Origin: an uncultured Christensenella sp.
GTDB taxonomy: Bacteria; Bacillota; Clostridia; Christensenellales; Borkfalkiaceae
DNA: 64,000 bases
Direction: 5' to 3'
Assembly (NCBI GenBank): GCA_910577055.1
Contig: CAJTKX010000003.1
Coordinates: 182,350 to 246,349, forward strand
The stretch's first letter is position 1. Each line of letters begins with the position of its first letter. Positions 7,906 through 15,684 of the stretch are shown piece by piece. The notes beneath the pieces are model-generated. The model worked only from the letters and a program-made list of their open reading frames with translations. It searched no databases and was not told the DNA's origin. The position numbers and the translations under genes were made by a program.

Positions 7906-8118
7906 ATGATAACAAGCAAAGACATACAACAAAGACTTAGGGAAGCCATAAAATCAAGCAACTATTCACAAAAGGAAATTGCGGAGCTGTTAAACATTCA
8001 CCCGACATCCGTTAATAAGTATATGCGCGAGAATACTTTTCCCTCGATTGAAACTTTTGCTAACCTATGTAAAATACTTGACGCTTCCGCAGACGAAATA
8101 TTGGGGCTTAAAGATTAG
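7906..8118 (+). CDS. XRE-family HTH regulator
   Basis: A 70-residue HTH protein; helix-turn-helix SQKEIAELLNIHPTSVNKYM lies near residues 20-39. It shares its whole architecture with the regulator at 24410-24619 (start MIT, EAI-SS, ANLC-ILD, EIL), so the two look like paralogs. ATG 7906 is chosen because the homology begins there; a longer in-frame ORF from 7762 would run through the gpmI terminator. No ribosome site is visible. Likely autoregulated through the AGAGT repeats upstream; EamA transporter control is possible but only positional. Confidence 0.8.
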   Translation: MITSKDIQQRLREAIKSSNYSQKEIAELLNIHPTSVNKYMRENTFPSIETFANLCKILDASADEILGLKD

Positions 8119-8157
8119 GCGTTTTTAATTGCCTAATTTTTTTATTTGAAATATAAT
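8114..8157 (+). promoter_or_regulatory. Terminator of the XRE gene merging into the EamA promoter
   Basis: Stem ATTAGGC/GCCTAAT (8114-8120, 8131-8137) overlaps the TAG stop and ends in a T-run (8137-8143). The right arm also holds TTGCCT (8129-8134), which with TATAAT (8152-8157) at 17 bases makes a promoter for the next gene. Confidence 0.65.
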
Positions 8158-8163
8158 AATAAA

Positions 8164-9156
8164 GTGCTTATAAAAGATAAAGAGAAATTCTTTACAAAAA
8201 CTTATATAGTGTGCATATGCGCAATTTTTTGTTGCCTTTTATGGGGTAGCGCTTTCCCTTGCGTCAAAATAGGATATAAGCTGTTTGAAATAGATACCAA
8301 AAACGTGCCATCGCTTATGCTGTTTGCGGGAACGCGCTTTACGCTTGCGGGCGTGTTCGTAATTGCTTTCGGCAGTGTTATAAAGCGCAAGTTTCTTTTG
8401 CCGAAAGCCAAAAATTTGTGGCGCGTAGGGCTTGTAAGTCTTTTTCAAACCGTTTTGCAATACACCTTTTTTTACATAGGGCTTGCAAATACGGCGGGCG
8501 TTAAGGCCTCTGTTTTAAACGGCTTGGGCGTATTTTTTACGATAATTGCCGCATGCTTTTTATTCCGCACGGAAAAGTTCAACCTTATAAAGCTTTTGGG
8601 CTGTATTTTGGGCTTCGGCGGAGTAATTTTAATTAATTTGGGCGGCGATTTCACCTTTTCCTTTACGCTTTTGGGCGAGGGGTTCGTTATATTTTCGGGT
8701 TTAAGCGCGGCGGTTGCGGCGGGGCTTGTCAAGATATTTTCAAAACACGAAGACACCACGGCACTGTGCGGATATCAGTTCTTTTTCGGCGGAATAATTC
8801 TCGTTATAATAGGCATTAGCTGCGGCGGCTCTATCCCGCATGTAGACGTCGGCGCGGCGTTTATGCTTATCTACCTCGCCTTTTTATCCGCGTGCGCGTT
8901 CACCCTTCAAGGCGTGCTATTAAGGTATAACCCCGTTTCAAAAGTTGCGGTTTTTAAAAGCACAAATCCCATTTTCGGCGCGGTGTTTTCGCTTTTAAAC
9001 CCGTACGAAGCGGATAAATCTTTAAGTTGGTTTACCTTGCCCGCGCTTGCCCTTGTCTGCTTGGGAATATTCGTAATAAATAAATTCGGTGAGAGAAAGC
9101 GCAAAGAAATTACCGAAATGCCGCAAACCGAGAAAAATAACGAAAATTCGGAATAA
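8164..9156 (+). CDS. EamA/DMT-family transporter
   Basis: Ten-span drug/metabolite transporter of the EamA family, probably exporting a small metabolite; the substrate cannot be read from sequence. Two repeated five-helix units are visible; the first span is CICAIFCCLLWGSAFPCVKIGY, with the WGSAFP motif typical of the family, and the tail is charged and cytosolic. Start choice is uncertain. A TTG at 8146 would lie upstream of the promoter -10 box and is rejected; GTG 8164 lies exactly six bases after TATAAT (leaderless); GTG 8209 is an alternative that would shorten the N-terminus to the first span. Confidence 0.85.
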   Translation: MLIKDKEKFFTKTYIVCICAIFCCLLWGSAFPCVKIGYKLFEIDTKNVPSLMLFAGTRFTLAGVFVIAFGSVIKRKFLLPKAKNLWRVGLVSLFQTVLQYTFFYIGLANTAGVKASVLNGLGVFFTIIAACFLFRTEKFNLIKLLGCILGFGGVILINLGGDFTFSFTLLGEGFVIFSGLSAAVAAGLVKIFSKHEDTTALCGYQFFFGGIILVIIGISCGGSIPHVDVGAAFMLIYLAFLSACAFTLQGVLLRYNPVSKVAVFKSTNPIFGAVFSLLNPYEADKSLSWFTLPALALVCLGIFVINKFGERKRKEITEMPQTEKNNENSE

Positions 9157-9183
9157 AAAATTTGATTTTTTATGCGTTTTTGA

Positions 9184-9212
9184 TTGAAAAACGCTATGCG
9201 GTGTGTTATAAT
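9184..9212 (+). promoter_or_regulatory. Extended -10 promoter of secG-rnr
   Basis: TTGAAA (9184-9189), 17 bases, TATAAT (9207-9212) with TG at the extended -10 position. The -35 overlaps a small hairpin (9174-9194, GCGTTTTT/AAAAACGC) that may act as a weak terminator for the EamA gene. Confidence 0.75.
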
Positions 9213-9241
9213 TATTCGGTAAATTCAATTTGAGGTTTATT

Positions 9242-9547
9242 ATGTATTTAGCTAATTTATTGGCAGAAGGCGGCATGAACGACGCCACATATGCAGCCTA
9301 TTGGGCAATAATGATTATCTGCCTTGTGGTAGTTTTTCTTGCTGCACTCTTCGCAATTATTCTTGTTTTGTTCCAAAAGAGCAATTCCGACGGTATTCAA
9401 GGCATAACCGCTTCAAGCGAAACTTTCTACGGCAAAAATAGGGGCCGTTCGATTGAAAGCAAGCTTAAAAAATGGAGCTGGATAGTTTTGGGCGTTATCG
9501 GCGTTCTTTCCGTGGTTGCTTATATCATTCAGATAATAGCACCGTAA
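9242..9547 (+). CDS. secG: Protein-export membrane protein SecG
   Basis: Small subunit of the SecYEG translocon. 101 residues with two membrane spans (near 20-45 and 76-98) joined by the typical loop SDGIQGITASSETFYGKNRG. ATG 9242 follows GAGG; the in-frame TTG at 9230 overlaps that site. The order secG-rnr-smpB is a conserved Firmicutes arrangement, which supports the identification. Confidence 0.92.
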   Translation: MYLANLLAEGGMNDATYAAYWAIMIICLVVVFLAALFAIILVLFQKSNSDGIQGITASSETFYGKNRGRSIESKLKKWSWIVLGVIGVLSVVAYIIQIIAP

Positions 9548-9561
9548 CAAAATAAATTACG

Positions 9562-9591
9562 AAGGCGGCTTTTAGTCGCCTTTATTTTTTT
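9562..9591 (+). terminator. Hairpin with T-run between secG and rnr
   Basis: Stem around AAGGCG/CGCCTT with an inner GC pair set, then TTTATTTTTTT. The T-run ends only eight bases before the rnr ATG, so it works either as a terminator or as an attenuator of rnr. Confidence 0.75.
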
Positions 9592-9598
9592 AGTAAAT

Positions 9599-11503
9599 AT
9601 GGACAATAGATATATTAAAAACAAAAAAGACAAAAAGTTTACGGGCACGGTGCAAGGCAGCGACAAGGGCTACGCCTTTATTGTTCCGGACTATGATTAC
9701 GGGCACGATTTTTTTGTGCCACGCCACTCCGTAAACGGGGCTTACCACGGCGACAAAGTGCTTGCCGCGCACGTTTACGGCACCAAGGACGAAGCGTATA
9801 TCGTGAAAATTTTAGAGCGCGGAAGTCAGCTTATAATAGGCACTTTCGAGCGCGAAAAAAGCCGCGCCTTGGTCTATCCCGACAACCCGCGCGAGCCTCA
9901 AGTTTTTATTCCGCTTGCCGCCTCGCTTGGAGCAAGAAACGGAGAAAAGGTTGTTTGCAAAATTACGACTTACCCCAAAAACAAAGCGCCCGGGGGCGAG
10001 GTTTTGGAAGTTTTGGGCGAAAGCGGAGAGCTTGAAGCCGAGGAGCTTTCGATTATCCGTTCCTATTCTTTGGAAGAAGAATTTCCCGAACCCGCGCTTG
10101 TAGAAGCGCGCAAAGTTGCCGCGGAAAAAGTTGTTTTAAACGGGCGGGAAGATTTCAGAAACAAGCTTATAATAACGATTGACGGCGAGGACACGCGCGA
10201 CATAGACGACGGCGTTTCGTTGGAGCGAAAGGGTAAAAATTTTGTGCTTGGCGTGCACATTGCGGACGTAAGCCATTACGTAAAGTCGGGAACCGCGCTC
10301 GATAACGATGCGTACGGACGCGGAACAAGCGTATACTTCCCCGACCGTGTTTTGCCTATGCTGCCGAAAGAGCTTTCCAACGGCGCGTGCTCGTTAAACG
10401 AGGGCGAAGACAGATACGCTTTAAGCTGTATTATGACTTTTACGCCCGATGGCGAGCGGCTTGATTATAAAATTTGCAAAAGCGTTATAAATAGCCGCCA
10501 CCGCACCACATACGCGGAGATTACAGCCGTGTGCGAGGGCGATAAAGAAAAATATCCCGACTTGGTTGAGGTTGTGGGCGACATGAAAGCGCTTTGCATT
10601 GCAATGGAGCGGAGGCGCGAAAGGCTTGGCAACGTGAACATTGACGTTAAAGAGGCGCATATTTATGTAAACGACAACGGCGAAATAGTTATTCCGCCCG
10701 CCGAGCGCTCCATATCGCAGCGGATAATAGAGCAGTTTATGATTTCCGCAAACGAAGCCGTTGCCGAGTTTTTGCAAAGCAAAGGCGCGCCTTGTCTGTA
10801 CCGTATTCACGAACAGCCCGCTCCCGAAAAGGCAAGCACGTTTTTCGCCTTTTTACGCGATTTGGGCGTAAAAGTAAGATATGCCGGCGACGATTTGGCG
10901 CCCGCCGACTTTCAACGCATTTTGAAATCCGTCGAGGACAAGCCGTTTTCTTCGGTAGTGAATAAGGTTATGCTTAGGTCGATGCAAAAGGCGCGGTATT
11001 GCGAGGAAAACAAGGGGCACTTCGGGCTTGCTTCAGAGTGCTATTGCCACTTCACTTCCCCCATTCGCCGCTATCCCGATTTATTCGTACACCGCGCGAT
11101 AAAGGCTGTTTTGAGCGGCGAAAAGTTTGCAAAACTTGAAAGCTTTGCCCGTGCCGCGGGCGTTGACTGTTCCGCGCGAGAGCGCGTAGCCGACGAGTGC
11201 GAAAGAAAGGTTGACGATTTGTACAAGCTGTACTTTATGGCCGAAAGGCTTGGCGAGGAATACGACGCGGTTATTTCGGGCGTGACGGCGTTCGGAATTT
11301 TTGCCGAACTTGACAACACCGTAGAAGGTTTTATACCGCTTGAAGATTTGCCGAACGACAGCTACGCCTATTATGAGGAAAAGTTTACTTTGGCGGGTTC
11401 GCAATACTCGTTCAAGCTTGGCGGCAAGGTAAGAATTAAGGTTGCCGACTGCGACCTTGGCAGAATGCGAGTGATATTTAAACTTGCTTTTTTACGGCAA
11501 TGA
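9599..11503 (+). CDS. rnr: Ribonuclease R (short form)
   Basis: Processive 3'-5' exoribonuclease of the RNB family that also frees stalled ribosomes with SmpB. Cold-shock domains lie in the first about 140 residues (GYAFIVPDYDYGHDFFVP, HGDKV), the RNB catalytic domain has IDGEDTRDIDDGVSLE near 198-213 with the acidic metal ligands, then CHFTSPIRRYPDLFVHR near 480, and an S1 domain is C-terminal (YDAVISGVTAFGIFAEL). At 634 residues it is shorter than the usual 700-800: the N-terminal helix-turn-helix and the basic tail are absent. ATG 9599 has no ribosome site and directly follows a terminator-like hairpin. Confidence 0.93.
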   Translation: MDNRYIKNKKDKKFTGTVQGSDKGYAFIVPDYDYGHDFFVPRHSVNGAYHGDKVLAAHVYGTKDEAYIVKILERGSQLIIGTFEREKSRALVYPDNPREPQVFIPLAASLGARNGEKVVCKITTYPKNKAPGGEVLEVLGESGELEAEELSIIRSYSLEEEFPEPALVEARKVAAEKVVLNGREDFRNKLIITIDGEDTRDIDDGVSLERKGKNFVLGVHIADVSHYVKSGTALDNDAYGRGTSVYFPDRVLPMLPKELSNGACSLNEGEDRYALSCIMTFTPDGERLDYKICKSVINSRHRTTYAEITAVCEGDKEKYPDLVEVVGDMKALCIAMERRRERLGNVNIDVKEAHIYVNDNGEIVIPPAERSISQRIIEQFMISANEAVAEFLQSKGAPCLYRIHEQPAPEKASTFFAFLRDLGVKVRYAGDDLAPADFQRILKSVEDKPFSSVVNKVMLRSMQKARYCEENKGHFGLASECYCHFTSPIRRYPDLFVHRAIKAVLSGEKFAKLESFARAAGVDCSARERVADECERKVDDLYKLYFMAERLGEEYDAVISGVTAFGIFAELDNTVEGFIPLEDLPNDSYAYYEEKFTLAGSQYSFKLGGKVRIKVADCDLGRMRVIFKLAFLRQ

Positions 11504-11512
11504 GGATATAAT
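11484..11512 (+). promoter_or_regulatory. Promoter of smpB inside the end of rnr
   Basis: TTGCTT (11484-11489), 17 bases, TATAAT (11507-11512). The smpB ATG is seven bases further on, so the transcript would be leaderless. Confidence 0.6.
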
Positions 11513-11519
11513 TGAAGTT

Positions 11520-11969
11520 ATGAAGCAAATTGCTTACAACAAGTACGCCCTTTACGAATATTTCGTTTTGGAAAAATACGAGGCGGGAATAGTTTTGGAT
11601 GGCGCGGAGGTCAAGCAGCTTAGGCAAGGCAACTGCAATTTAAAGGACAGCTTTTGCCTTCTTCGCGGGGGAGAGCTGACCTTGAAAAATTTGCATATTC
11701 CCGTTTACGATAAAGCGGGGGCGTTTTCTTCGAGGGACAGCAAGCGCGACAGAAAGCTTTTGATGCACAAGGCGGAAATTGCGCGGCTTGCGGGCAAGGT
11801 TAACGAAAAAGGCTACACCATAGTTCCGCTTGCGCTGTATTTTTCGGACGCGCTTGTTAAAGTTGAGATTGCTCTTTGCAAGGGCAAGCAGAATTACGAC
11901 AAAAAGCGCACAATTGCCGAAAGGGACCAAAAGCGCGCTTTGGATAGAGAAATTAAAAATTACAGATAA
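11520..11969 (+). CDS. smpB: SsrA-binding protein SmpB
   Basis: Binds tmRNA and delivers it to stalled ribosomes (trans-translation). 149 residues with the family blocks YFVLEKYEAGIVLDGAEVKQLRQG near 15-38, a beta-barrel core, and a basic C-terminal tail that ends KRALDREIKNYR. ATG 11520 is where family similarity starts; an in-frame upstream TTG would lie in rnr. It follows rnr by 16 bases, and a leaderless promoter sits in the end of rnr. The last codons are partly repeated 108 bases downstream. Confidence 0.95.
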   Translation: MKQIAYNKYALYEYFVLEKYEAGIVLDGAEVKQLRQGNCNLKDSFCLLRGGELTLKNLHIPVYDKAGAFSSRDSKRDRKLLMHKAEIARLAGKVNEKGYTIVPLALYFSDALVKVEIALCKGKQNYDKKRTIAERDQKRALDREIKNYR

Positions 11970-11990
11970 AGTTAAGCGCGCTTTTTGATT

Positions 11991-12077
11991 TTGCACGCGC
12001 GACAGCACGATATTGCGAAAGAGTTCGGCAAAACCAATTTCGGCGCTTTGGATAGGGAAATAAAGAATTACAGATAA
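11991..12077 (+). pseudogene. Duplicated smpB 3' end (remnant)
   Basis: Bases 12043-12082 repeat 11935-11974 with 3 differences in 40, exactly 108 bases (36 codons) apart and in the same reading frame. The remnant reads ALDREIKNYR then stop, like the true SmpB C-terminus, preceded by about 18 codons (HDIAKEFGKTNFG) only loosely like it. There is no start codon or ribosome site. It is probably left by recombination or partial duplication with a diverged smpB. Confidence 0.6.
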
Positions 12078-12098
12078 AGTTACTTACGAGGTTTTACA

Positions 12099-13370
12099 AT
12101 GAAAAACTATAAATTAGACACACTTTGCGTACAAGCCGGATATTCCCCGAAGTCCGGCGAGGCAAGAATACCGCCGATAACGCAGTCCACTACATACTTT
12201 TATCCCAAAACGCAGGAAATGGCTGACTTATTTGATTTGAAGAGCGACGGATACTTTTACACTCGCCTTGCAAACCCCACCGTCGCCGCGTTCGAAGGAA
12301 AGGTTGCCGCGTTAGAGGGCGGCGCTTGTGCGATAGGCTGTGCCTCGGGAATGTCCGCCACCTCGCTTGCGGTTTTCACCGTTGCGGGCGCGGACGACAA
12401 TATTTTGTCGTCGTCGGCGGTATACGGCGGCACTTACAATTTGTTTTCCACCACGTTGCCCAAGCTTGGCATAGAGTGCAGATTTTTCGACCCCGACGCA
12501 CCCGCCGAGGAGATTGAAAAACTGATTGACGGCAACACCAAAATGATTTTTACCGAAACGGTTGCCAACCCATCTATCGTAGTCCTCGACTTTGAAAAAA
12601 TTGCGAAAATAGCTAAAAAGCACAGCGTTTTATTTGCGGTTGACAACACACTTGCAACGCCCATACTGTGCCGTCCAAAGGAATGGGGCGCGAATCTTGT
12701 AATTCACTCCTCTTCAAAGTATCTTGACGGACACGCGGCGGCTTTGGGCGGCGTTATCGTTGATTTGGGGAATTTCGACTATAAAGGAAATAAGCGTTAC
12801 CCCTCTTTCAACAAGCCGGACGAAAGCTATCACGGACTTGTTTATGCGGATTTGCCGGTAGCGTTCGGAACAAAGTGCCGCGCGCAAATGATACGAGACC
12901 TCGGCGCGATTATGAGCCCGCAAAACGGATTTATTTCGTACATAGGCTGCGACACGCTTGCGCTTAGAATGGAAAGGCACAGCGCGAACGCAAAGAAGGT
13001 TGCGCTATACCTTAAAAACCACCCGAAAATAGAGTGGATAAATCACCCTTCGCTTCCCGATAACAAGTACCATAAGCTTGCGATGAAGTATATGCCGGAC
13101 GGACAAGGCGGAATGATGAGCTTCGGCATAAAGGGCAGCGCCGAAAAGTGCGCGACATTTATGGAAGCATTAAAGCTGATTACACAAGAAACGCACATTG
13201 CCGACGTAAGAAGCTGCGTACTTCACCCCGCTTCGACAACTCACAGACAGCTTTCCGAAGAAGATTTGAAAGCGGCGGGCGTGCCGCACAACCTAATAAG
13301 GCTTTCTGTGGGAATCGAAAACGCCGACGATATTATCGCCGACTTAGAGCAAGCTTTGGAGAAAGTTTAA
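12099..13370 (+). CDS. metY: O-acetylhomoserine sulfhydrylase (PLP-dependent)
   Basis: Forms homocysteine from O-acetylhomoserine and sulfide, a cytosolic PLP enzyme of the Cys/Met metabolism family. 423 residues: N-terminal LDTLCVQAGYSP, GYFYTRLANPTV near 51-62, PLP-lysine in HSSSKYLDGHAA near 210, and the C-terminal HPASTTHRQLSEEDLKAAG block. Its length and first motif fit MetY rather than MetB/MetC. The ATG follows ACGAGG. Its stop overlaps the metA start (TAATG), so the two are a transcriptional and translational unit for homocysteine synthesis. Confidence 0.93.
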   Translation: MKNYKLDTLCVQAGYSPKSGEARIPPITQSTTYFYPKTQEMADLFDLKSDGYFYTRLANPTVAAFEGKVAALEGGACAIGCASGMSATSLAVFTVAGADDNILSSSAVYGGTYNLFSTTLPKLGIECRFFDPDAPAEEIEKLIDGNTKMIFTETVANPSIVVLDFEKIAKIAKKHSVLFAVDNTLATPILCRPKEWGANLVIHSSSKYLDGHAAALGGVIVDLGNFDYKGNKRYPSFNKPDESYHGLVYADLPVAFGTKCRAQMIRDLGAIMSPQNGFISYIGCDTLALRMERHSANAKKVALYLKNHPKIEWINHPSLPDNKYHKLAMKYMPDGQGGMMSFGIKGSAEKCATFMEALKLITQETHIADVRSCVLHPASTTHRQLSEEDLKAAGVPHNLIRLSVGIENADDIIADLEQALEKV

Positions 13371-14299
13371 TGCCTATTGTAATTGACAAGGACATACCCG
13401 CATATAAAATTTTAACGGGCGAGAGAATTTTCGTTATGGATAAGGAACGGGCGGTTGCGCAGAATATCCGCCCTATTGAGATTGCGATTTTAAACCTTAT
13501 GCCTACGAAAGAAACGACGGAAACGCAGTTTATGCGGCTGTTGTCCAACTCGCCGTTACAAGTGAACATAACGCTAATTAAGACCTCTTCCTACAATGCG
13601 ACGCACGTTGACAAAAGTCATTTGGATAGGTTTTACAAAACTTACGATGAGATTAAGGGGCAAAAGTTCGACGGAATGATAATAACGGGCGCGCCCCTTG
13701 AAAATATGCCGTTTGAAAAGGTTGCGTATTGGAAAGAACTTAAAGAAATTTTCGATTGGACGAAAAGCAACGTTACCTCTACCATTTTTATTTGTTGGGG
13801 TGCGCAAGCGGCGCTGTATCATTTTTACGGGATAAAAAAGCATCCGTTAAAGGAAAAATGCTTCGGCATATTTGCGCATCAGCGAATACGCGACGGCGTG
13901 GCAGAGCCGCTTATGCGCGGGATTTCGGACGAGTTCCATATGCCGCACTCCCGCCACACTATAATTTACGCAAAGGACATTCTGCACATAAACGGACTGA
14001 AAATTCTTGCTTATTCGAAAAAAGCGGGCGCGTCGATAATCAAAAGCGTGGACAACCGCCAAGTGTTCGTTACGGGGCACATGGAATACGATAGGTTTAC
14101 GCTTAAAAACGAGTACGAGCGCGACAAGGCTGCGGGGCTTGGCACAAAGCCGCCCGTAAACTATTTCGCGGACAAGGACTTGACGGAAGTTAAGATGATT
14201 TGGAGTTCCACTGCAAATCTTTTCTACATAAATTGGCTGAACTATTACGTTTACCAAGTTACGCCGTACGATATCACGACTATAGACGACAATAAATAA
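13370..14299 (+). CDS. metA: Homoserine O-acetyltransferase (MetA family)
   Basis: Acylates homoserine, the first committed step of methionine synthesis. 309 residues aligning to MetA throughout: catalytic Cys142 in ICWGAQAAL and the His/Glu pair in TGHMEYD near 233-239. Residue 111 in GAPLEN is glutamate; work on the family ties Glu here to acetyl-CoA and Gly to succinyl-CoA use, so I call acetyltransferase. This agrees with the coupled metY, which uses O-acetylhomoserine. The ATG overlaps the metY stop by one base, and GGAG stands eight bases before it. Confidence 0.93.
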   Translation: MPIVIDKDIPAYKILTGERIFVMDKERAVAQNIRPIEIAILNLMPTKETTETQFMRLLSNSPLQVNITLIKTSSYNATHVDKSHLDRFYKTYDEIKGQKFDGMIITGAPLENMPFEKVAYWKELKEIFDWTKSNVTSTIFICWGAQAALYHFYGIKKHPLKEKCFGIFAHQRIRDGVAEPLMRGISDEFHMPHSRHTIIYAKDILHINGLKILAYSKKAGASIIKSVDNRQVFVTGHMEYDRFTLKNEYERDKAAGLGTKPPVNYFADKDLTEVKMIWSSTANLFYINWLNYYVYQVTPYDITTIDDNK

Positions 14300-14300
14300 A

Positions 14301-14334
14301 AAAAGCCCTCGGCGCGGTCGCGCCGAGGGCTTTT
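14301..14334. terminator. Bidirectional terminator between metA and the HtrA-like gene
   Basis: 15-bp perfect stem AAAAGCCCTCGGCGC / GCGCCGAGGGCTTTT with a GGTC loop; A-run and T-run on opposite sides serve both convergent genes. Confidence 0.9.
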
Positions 14335-14339
14335 AAAAT

Positions 14340-15671
14340 TTAATCGAAATCTTTATATGTCATCTGCAAGGTAACCTCAACCTCTTCGTTGCCGCGCCAA
14401 ACGGTAACAACTATCGTATTCCCTTCCCGTGCCGATAACAACGTATCGTTTAAGTGATAAAGACGGGTCACGTCCATATCTTCAATCACGGTTTCGCCGT
14501 CAGTGATTTTTATGTGGGTGATTAAATCTCCCCTTTCCAAACCGTAGCAGCCTTTTGCTACGCTTATCTTTTCGTTGATAGCTAACCTTTCGCCGTCCCA
14601 AGTTGACAAGCTGCCTTTCGACTCAACCTCGATTTTACTGCTTACATTGTTGCTTAAACTGTCGCTTTCCAACTCGGCTTTCGTAAAGTCGCCCTCCACG
14701 GTGAAGTGCGCGCGGGATAATCTCGGGTTAGACGCATTGAAAGTGCTTTCCTTCATAAGCGGGAAAAGCCGCCTTACCACGCTTGCGGGGATTGCGTAGC
14801 CCATACCCTCAATACCTTCCTCGGCAGTTTTCGAATTGACGAGCGCAACAATTTTCCCTTCGCGGTTAAACAAAGCCCCGCCCGAGTTGCCCTCGTTTAT
14901 GGCTGCGTCGGTACGGATAACCGAATAATAACGCACAAAGTTATTGCTTTGAGGATATCTTTCGGAAATGTTAAGCGGAACTTCTTCCCTATCCTTTGTG
15001 ACGAAACCGCGGGTCGCAGACATTCCGCAACCTTCCGCGTTACCGATAGTGTAAACCTCTTCACCGAGGTAAATATCGTCGTCGGTTACAAATTCAGCCG
15101 CCTCCGCCGCGCTGTTTTTCAAAAGCTCGCTGCCGGTAACCTTTAAAAGCGCCACGTCGTAAGTTATCGACGCGCCGACGACCGTTGCGTTGAATCTGTT
15201 ATCCTCGTCGTTATAGTCCAAATCTTGACCGTAAAGATAAAGGTAAACGGTATCCGCGAAGTGCGTACCGTAAGCCGCGTCGTTATAAATTACATGGCAG
15301 TTTGTAAGAACGTAAGCGTCGCCCTTGTCTTTATCCAACTCGACGATAACGCCCGAGCCAAGCGAGGTATACGATTTGTTAAACTGAGCCGCAACCGAAA
15401 CCGCTGACCTAAGCGAACGGTTTATGCTTGCTTGCAAGCTGAAAGCCTCTTCCAATTCCGACGAAGTATAGCCGAGGTAATCATGCAAAAACTGTTCTAC
15501 GGTGTAATCCTCGCCGTGTATAGATTTGGCGAGTTCGTAATAATCATACGCGGTGGCGTTTTTGCCGTCTACGCCGTCCCTACCGCTTGTACCGAGCGGT
15601 AGCGAACAGCCGCAAAGCAGCGCTGTCGTAAACAAAAAGGTTGTAGCAATTATAGCAAAAAATTTCTTCAT
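14340..15671 (-). CDS. HtrA-like trypsin-fold serine protease, lipoprotein
   Basis: Surface lipoprotein protease likely acting in envelope protein quality control. Signal peptide with lipobox LLCGC (Cys22), a short collagen-like Gly stretch (GTSGRDGVDG), then a helical segment to about residue 90. The chymotrypsin-fold domain has the triad His126 (TNCHVI), Asp172 (YDVALLKV) and Ser263 (NEGNSGG). A C-terminal PDZ-like domain begins near 365 (GLERGDLITHI). 443 residues. The ATG follows AAAGGA. It lies 13 bases downstream of the UDP-sugar pyrophosphorylase gene, so it is probably co-transcribed; a functional link is not evident. Confidence 0.88.
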   Translation of the reverse strand: MKKFFAIIATTFLFTTALLCGCSLPLGTSGRDGVDGKNATAYDYYELAKSIHGEDYTVEQFLHDYLGYTSSELEEAFSLQASINRSLRSAVSVAAQFNKSYTSLGSGVIVELDKDKGDAYVLTNCHVIYNDAAYGTHFADTVYLYLYGQDLDYNDEDNRFNATVVGASITYDVALLKVTGSELLKNSAAEAAEFVTDDDIYLGEEVYTIGNAEGCGMSATRGFVTKDREEVPLNISERYPQSNNFVRYYSVIRTDAAINEGNSGGALFNREGKIVALVNSKTAEEGIEGMGYAIPASVVRRLFPLMKESTFNASNPRLSRAHFTVEGDFTKAELESDSLSNNVSSKIEVESKGSLSTWDGERLAINEKISVAKGCYGLERGDLITHIKITDGETVIEDMDVTRLYHLNDTLLSAREGNTIVVTVWRGNEEVEVTLQMTYKDFD

Positions 15672-15684
15672 ATCGTTCCTTTAA

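Noticed and set aside
13148..13369. N-terminal extension of metA into metY
   Set aside because: Reads metY in another frame; homology and ribosome site start at ATG 13370.
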